From Chloroflexota bacterium (GTDB lineage Bacteria > Chloroflexota > UBA11872 > VXNJ01), in the NCBI GenBank assembly GCA_026708165.1, contig JAPOVO010000164.1, positions 1 to 10,243 on the forward strand: DNA of 10,243 nt. The letters run 5' to 3'. Below, piece by piece: positions 6,877 through 10,243 of the stretch; within the stretch, counting starts at the first letter, position 1, and each line of letters begins with the position of its first letter. Both the position numbers and the translations under genes were made by a program. Under the pieces are notes generated by a model. That model was not told the DNA's origin and made no database searches. It saw nothing but the letters and a program-made list of their open reading frames with translations.

Positions 6877-9090
6877 ATGAAGAAGGGGCCCCCCGACCGC
6901 TTTCCCCCTGAATCCCCGGGGCGCGGGAGCCCCCGGCGCCCTTGGCGCGGTGTCTTGATATGGGTGACCGTCGTTGCCGCCGCGCTCGCGATTTCGTCCC
7001 AGCTCCTCGACAGCGCCCTCACGACTGAGGACGGCTTCATTGTGGAACCCGAATCGGCCGTCGCTGCTCGCTTGACTGAGACGCGCTTGGCGCCAGCCAA
7101 GATAACCGAGCTTGTGATCGTTGGTTCCGAGACTTTGACCGTAGATGAACCGGCATTCCGCGAGTTTGTCGGCTCAATGACCGCTGAGATATCGAAACTG
7201 GTTCCGACTCATGTCGAGGGCGTTTTCGACTACTACGTCATCGGCAACGAGGCCATGGTCTCCGAAGATCGGCACACAACGATCATCAACGTCGTGATGG
7301 CGGGCGGCCTCGACGAAGCCAGCGAAAACGTGGTCCATCTGATTGAGGTCGCACGCGAAGCGAGTTTCACGCCGGATATTGAAACTTACGTGGTTGGTCC
7401 GGCCAGCGTTGACCGGGATTTCGTGGAAGTGGCGAAACGCGACGTTCTCAAGGGAGAGATAATCGGCGTCGGAATCGCACTGGTCATATTGATATTGGTG
7501 TTCCGGACGGTCGGGGCCGCGCCAATACCGATCATCATGGCCGTCGTCTCCGTCATTATCGCCCTGGCGCTTACCAGCCTCATCGGCCAGATTTACAGAC
7601 TCTCGTTTTTCATCGTAAACATGATCACTATGATCGGCCTCGCCGTGGGCATCGACTACTCGCTATTTGTCGTCGGGCGCTTCCGCGAAGAGCGTGCAGC
7701 CGGTTTAGGCAAGCGAGAAGCCATCACCAAGGCGGGAGCGACCGCCTCGCGTGCGGTGTTCTTCTCCGGAATTACGGTCGTCCTGGCGTTGGTGGGAATG
7801 CTGGTCGTTCCGGCATCCGTGTTCTTTAGCCTAGGTCTCGGAGCGATATTGGTGGCGGTTATCGCGGTGCTCGCCGCGCTTACTCTGCTGCCTGCGATAC
7901 TGAGTCTTGTAGGCGACCGGGTCAACTCGCTGCGCCTCCCGTTCCTTGGAGGAAATCGCCGAGGGCGCGGAAGATTCTGGATCCGGATCACGCGCATGGT
8001 GATGACGCGTCCGCTGCTCAGTCTGGCTCTATCCGGCGGATTGCTGGTCGCCGCGACCGCCCCGGTATTGGACCTGAATCTGGGGGCCTTGGGAATCGAA
8101 ACGCTTCCCGACTCTATGGCAAGCAAGCGAGGCTTTCAGATCCTTGAAAGCGAGTTTTCCGCCGGGCTCGTATCACCTGCAACGATAGTCGTAGACGGAG
8201 ACGTTCGATCGGAGGAGGTTCAGGACGGGATAGCTCGTCTCACTTCCGCTATCAGACAAGATCCGGGTTACGGCGAGCCGCGTGTGCAGGCTAGCGAAGC
8301 TGGCAATCTCGCGGTTATTTCCCTCCCATTTAATACTGAGCGGTACGAAGGCGGAGGTGTCGAAGGAGTGCGGCATCTCCGTGCCGAGCTCGTGCCCAAC
8401 GCCGCCATCCCCGCCGACGTGTACGTGGGTGGCGGCGCAGCAGAACGCACCGACTTCAGGGACTTGGCCGCGAGCTGGACGCCGCGGGTATTCGGGTTCG
8501 TCCTGGGTCTCAGCTTCATCCTACTGATGATCGCGTTTCGGTCGCTTGTTGTACCAATAAAGGCGATTTTCATGAATCTGCTCTCGGTCGGCGCCGCCTA
8601 CGGCTTGCTGGTGCTCGTGTTTCAACGGGGTCTCGGGGCCGGTCTGTTTGGATTTCAGCAGGTCGAAGTCATTGAGACTTGGATCCCATTGCTGCTATTT
8701 ACCGTGCTGTTCGGATTATCGATGGACTACCACGTATTCCTCTTGAGCCGTACCAGGGACCGCTCCGCCCAGACCCAAACCAATCAGGCGTCACTCGCGT
8801 TGGGACTGGCGAGCACCGCGGGAATGATCACCGGCGCGGCGCTGATCATGGTCGCTGTATTTGGCGGATTCGCCGCCGGGGAACTGGTCATGTTTCAGCA
8901 GGTCAGGATCGGTCTCACAGTCTCTGTGCTGCTCGACGCGACCGTAATACGCTCCATACTAATCCCGGCCAGCATGCAACTCCTTGGGAAGCGAAACTGG
9001 TACTTTCCGCGATTCCTCGAGTGGCTGCCGGACGTAAGAGTCGAAGTTCCCAAACCGCAAGCTGGGACCGCTTCGAACAACAACTTGTAA
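6877..9090 (+). CDS. MMPL-family (RND superfamily) membrane transporter
   Basis: Inner-membrane exporter of the MMPL type, using the proton gradient; family substrates include lipids, hopanoids, drugs and siderophores. From ATG 6877 it has 737 residues. A basic N-terminus leads into TM1 (GVLIWVTVVAAALAISSQLL, about 25-44). An extracytoplasmic domain of about 145 residues follows, then five membrane segments from about 194 to 345. A second TM-loop-TM5 half begins near 380. The repeat signatures are GLAVGIDYSLFVVGRFREE with Asp260-Tyr261, and FGLSMDYHVFLLSRTRDR with Asp617-Tyr618. These match the Asp-Tyr pairs of the proton relay in mycobacterial MmpL3. The C-terminus has LLDATVIRSILIPASMQLLG, as in family members. 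The start is uncertain: ATG 6793 would add 28 residues and neither ATG has a good ribosome site. I prefer 6877 because TM1 then begins at the usual distance. No membrane-fusion or outer-membrane partner is adjacent. Substrate unknown. Confidence 0.9.
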   Translation: MKKGPPDRFPPESPGRGSPRRPWRGVLIWVTVVAAALAISSQLLDSALTTEDGFIVEPESAVAARLTETRLAPAKITELVIVGSETLTVDEPAFREFVGSMTAEISKLVPTHVEGVFDYYVIGNEAMVSEDRHTTIINVVMAGGLDEASENVVHLIEVAREASFTPDIETYVVGPASVDRDFVEVAKRDVLKGEIIGVGIALVILILVFRTVGAAPIPIIMAVVSVIIALALTSLIGQIYRLSFFIVNMITMIGLAVGIDYSLFVVGRFREERAAGLGKREAITKAGATASRAVFFSGITVVLALVGMLVVPASVFFSLGLGAILVAVIAVLAALTLLPAILSLVGDRVNSLRLPFLGGNRRGRGRFWIRITRMVMTRPLLSLALSGGLLVAATAPVLDLNLGALGIETLPDSMASKRGFQILESEFSAGLVSPATIVVDGDVRSEEVQDGIARLTSAIRQDPGYGEPRVQASEAGNLAVISLPFNTERYEGGGVEGVRHLRAELVPNAAIPADVYVGGGAAERTDFRDLAASWTPRVFGFVLGLSFILLMIAFRSLVVPIKAIFMNLLSVGAAYGLLVLVFQRGLGAGLFGFQQVEVIETWIPLLLFTVLFGLSMDYHVFLLSRTRDRSAQTQTNQASLALGLASTAGMITGAALIMVAVFGGFAAGELVMFQQVRIGLTVSVLLDATVIRSILIPASMQLLGKRNWYFPRFLEWLPDVRVEVPKPQAGTASNNNL

Positions 9091-9189
9091 CAAGCAGGTC
9101 CGTCGATGGTGGCGTATGCCTCCCCCGGGTTCAGTGTCTTCGTGACTTCGGAACTCGCCGACCTGTAATTGAGACACCTGAGTAAGTAT

Positions 9190-9217
9190 ATGACCATGGT
9201 CGTGACCATGATAAAAT
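9190..9217 (+). promoter_or_regulatory. Toxin-antitoxin promoter with extended -10
   Basis: TAAAAT at 9212-9217 matches the -10 consensus in five of six positions and is preceded by TG plus one base (9209-9211), an extended -10. ATGACC at 9190-9195 matches the -35 in four of six with a 16-base spacer. Transcription would start near 9224, about 24 bases before the antitoxin GTG. The spacer is almost filled by palindromic sequence, which suits autorepression by the antitoxin-toxin complex, as known for Phd and YefM systems. Confidence 0.6.
9192..9210. repeat. Overlapping palindromes, probable antitoxin operator
   Basis: GACCATGGTC at 9192-9201 is a perfect 10-bp palindrome. CATGGTC (9195-9201) and GACCATG (9204-9210) form a second perfect inverted repeat with 7-bp arms and a 2-base spacer. 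TGACCATG also occurs twice as a direct repeat at 9191-9198 and 9203-9210, 12 bases apart, close to one helical turn. This arrangement would allow two antitoxin dimers to bind side by side over the promoter. Binding itself is inferred. Confidence 0.6.
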
Positions 9218-9247
9218 CGAGGGTATCGCTACCGATGGGACACGATC

Positions 9248-9532
9248 GTGCAGGTAGAAGGCTCTGAAGCAACTGGCGGCCCCAGGACCATCAAGGCGTC
9301 TGAGTTCAAAGCCAAGTGTCTGAAGCTCATGGACGAGGTAGCCGAAAGCGGCGAGGAAATCGTCATCACCAAGAACGGCCGCCCCGTCTCGCGGCTGACA
9401 CCGTACCGCAAGAAGCCGAGAGCGCCGTTCGGCCGTTACCGCGACCAGATCCGGATACTTGGCGACATCGTCCAGCCTCTCGACGTGGAATGGGAAGCTG
9501 AGGCCAATCCCGATAGGGTCTTGAATCCTTGA
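9248..9532 (+). CDS. Phd/YefM-family type II antitoxin
   Basis: A 94-residue antitoxin that would neutralise the adjacent PIN toxin and repress its own promoter. The core is TIKASEFKAKCLKLMDEVAE (14-33), the strand-helix DNA-binding fold of Phd/YefM proteins. It is followed by EEIVITKNGRPVSRLTPY (36-53), the characteristic IVITKNGRPV beta-hairpin. The C-terminal third (about 55-94), with basic KKPR then acidic EWEAEANPD, is the expected flexible toxin-binding tail. The start is GTG at 9248-9250; no in-frame ATG lies before the conserved core, and only a weak GGGA is found 7 bases upstream. The stop TGA overlaps the toxin TTG start, so the pair is translationally coupled. It is preceded by a palindromic promoter. 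Length is normal. Confidence 0.92.
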   Translation: MQVEGSEATGGPRTIKASEFKAKCLKLMDEVAESGEEIVITKNGRPVSRLTPYRKKPRAPFGRYRDQIRILGDIVQPLDVEWEAEANPDRVLNP

Positions 9533-9927
9533 TCCTGCTCGATACGCAAGTCTTGGTATGGTTGGCATTAGATGATGGAAGGCTCGGCAAGCGGACCCGG
9601 AGTGTCCTAGACGGTCACTGGGCTGCGGGCGAAGCGGCCGTGTCGGCGATCACCTTCTGGGAGATCGCCATGTTGCATGAAAAGCAGCGCCTGGCCTTTC
9701 TGACGGACGTCAAATCGTGGCGCCAGAGCTTGCTTGAAGAGGGTCTTGGCGAAGTCCCGATCAATGGAGACGTGGGTATACGGGCCGCAACTCTGACAGA
9801 CTTCCACGGCGACCCCGCCGACCGCCTCATCGTTGCCACCGCTCTGCAAGGCCATCAACTTGCCACCGCCGATAGGCGCATCCTCGACTGGCCTGGCGGT
9901 CTGAACCGCTTGGACGCGGCTGAATAG
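9529..9927 (+). CDS. PIN-domain toxin (VapC-like ribonuclease)
   Basis: A 132-residue PIN-domain protein, probably a Mg-dependent endoribonuclease toxin that cleaves tRNA or other RNA to stop translation. The acidic active site appears complete: Asp5 in ILLDTQVLVW, Glu45 in ITFWEIAM, Asp98 in DPADRLIVATA, and Asp115 in LATADRRILDW. It starts at TTG 9529-9531, which overlaps the antitoxin stop (TTGA). That start puts the first catalytic Asp at residue 5 as the family expects, and no ATG is available nearby. A rare start plus overlap would keep toxin output below antitoxin output. Pairing of a VapC-like toxin with a Phd-type antitoxin is common. No truncation or lost active-site residue is visible, so the module looks functional. 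Confidence 0.92.
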   Translation: MILLDTQVLVWLALDDGRLGKRTRSVLDGHWAAGEAAVSAITFWEIAMLHEKQRLAFLTDVKSWRQSLLEEGLGEVPINGDVGIRAATLTDFHGDPADRLIVATALQGHQLATADRRILDWPGGLNRLDAAE

Positions 9928-10071
9928 GCGAAATCGGCGTAACGAGCCCGCTGACCAAGTACGCTGCCTTGCGCAACCTCGTGTGATTCATAGAGAATTC
10001 GCGCACTGGACTCATCGAGCAACATATGCTTGAGATTTGTGTCTGCGTACGTGGTCGCGGACAGCGTGAGC

Positions 10072-10077
10072 GAGGAG
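10072..10077 (+). promoter_or_regulatory. Ribosome-binding site of the DJ-1/PfpI gene
   Basis: GAGGAG lies 9 bases before ATG 10087 and only 3 bases before an in-frame GTG at 10081. The spacing decides for the ATG, which also gives the usual Met-Ala-Lys-Val-Leu family N-terminus. Confidence 0.7.
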
Positions 10078-10086
10078 CGGGTGGCA

Positions 10087-10243
10087 ATGGCAAAGGTACT
10101 AATGGTTGTCGGCGACGGGGCCGAAGTCTTCGATACTCTCTATCCGATATATCGCGTCCGCGAAGACGGATTCGAGTGTGACGTGGCCGCCCCCGAAAAG
10201 GGGACATATCACATGGTCCTCCACGAACAGCCTGAGGATTGGG
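10087..10243 (+). CDS. DJ-1/PfpI family protein, 3' end outside window
   Basis: First 52 residues of a class I glutamine amidotransferase-like protein of the DJ-1/ThiJ/PfpI family. The sequence starts MAKVLMVVGDGAEVFDTLYP, a hydrophobic first strand followed by the early acidic residue (Glu13) that usually supports the active-site Cys. Then come YRVREDGFECDVAAPEKGTY (22-41), the second strand after the first helix, and HMVLHEQPEDW. The nucleophile Cys and the elbow motif would lie beyond the window, so intactness cannot be judged. Members include glyoxalases/deglycases, intracellular proteases and chaperone-like proteins; which applies here is unknown. It lies 159 bases after the toxin gene. 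It probably has its own promoter, but I see only a weak candidate: TTGCGC 9969-9974 with TAGAGA 9991-9996. Confidence 0.85.
   Translation, partial: MAKVLMVVGDGAEVFDTLYPIYRVREDGFECDVAAPEKGTYHMVLHEQPEDW

Noticed and set aside
9095..9165. CAGGTC/GACCTG inverted repeat after the transporter gene
   Set aside because: Six-base arms about 60 bases apart are expected by chance and do not form a terminator.
9235..9267. Ten-codon ORF starting ATG 9235 overlapping the antitoxin start
   Set aside because: No ribosome site, out of frame with the antitoxin, and no recognisable leader-peptide feature; probably chance.

Overview
The window is GC-rich, densely coding bacterial DNA with eight protein genes: six complete and one cut by each window edge. 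No RNA gene, insertion sequence, CRISPR array or phage gene is visible. The mix is an SCP-2-type thiolase with a DUF35 partner and an acyl-CoA ligase, an MMPL transporter, GH51-type and orphan glycoside hydrolases, a Phd/VapC pair and a DJ-1/PfpI protein. This suits an environmental heterotroph such as a Chloroflexota/SAR202-like or sponge-associated lineage. That assignment is inference from gene style; no sequence here proves it.

Layout, left to right. (1) 1-1173 (+): 3' part of an intracellular GH51 alpha-L-arabinofuranosidase, with both catalytic glutamates present. (2) 1170-4244 (-): a tightly packed acyl-CoA cassette, transcribed as AMP-forming acyl-CoA ligase, then SCP-2 thiolase, then DUF35 zinc-ribbon/OB-fold protein. 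Ligase and thiolase overlap at their stop and start; thiolase and DUF35 are 7 bases apart. Its last gene converges on the GH51 gene and the two TAG stops share one CTAG. (3) 4418-6568 (-): a 716-residue protein with an alpha-glucuronidase/GH20b-like N-terminal domain, a probable barrel and a helical C-terminus. It is a putative glycoside hydrolase with no family I can name. (4) 6569-6876: divergent intergenic region. (5) 6877-9090 (+): MMPL/RND-superfamily membrane transporter with the two Asp-Tyr pairs of the proton relay. (6) 9190-9927 (+): type II toxin-antitoxin module (Phd/YefM antitoxin, PIN-domain toxin) behind a promoter with overlapping palindromes. (7) 10087-10243 (+): first 52 codons of a DJ-1/PfpI protein.

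How the genes may work together: the ligase would activate a carboxylic acid to its CoA thioester and the thiolase, helped by DUF35, would form or break a beta-ketoacyl-CoA; no dehydrogenase or hydratase of a full beta-oxidation route is in view. The two carbohydrate enzymes flank this cassette and may belong to a larger saccharide-degrading neighbourhood. The transporter and the toxin-antitoxin pair look like independent units. The least understood item is the 716-residue hydrolase-like protein; the clearest regulatory structure is the toxin-antitoxin promoter; the clearest annotation problem is the ligase start, where a strong Shine-Dalgarno sequence points to a CTG codon 15 bases upstream of the first ATG.
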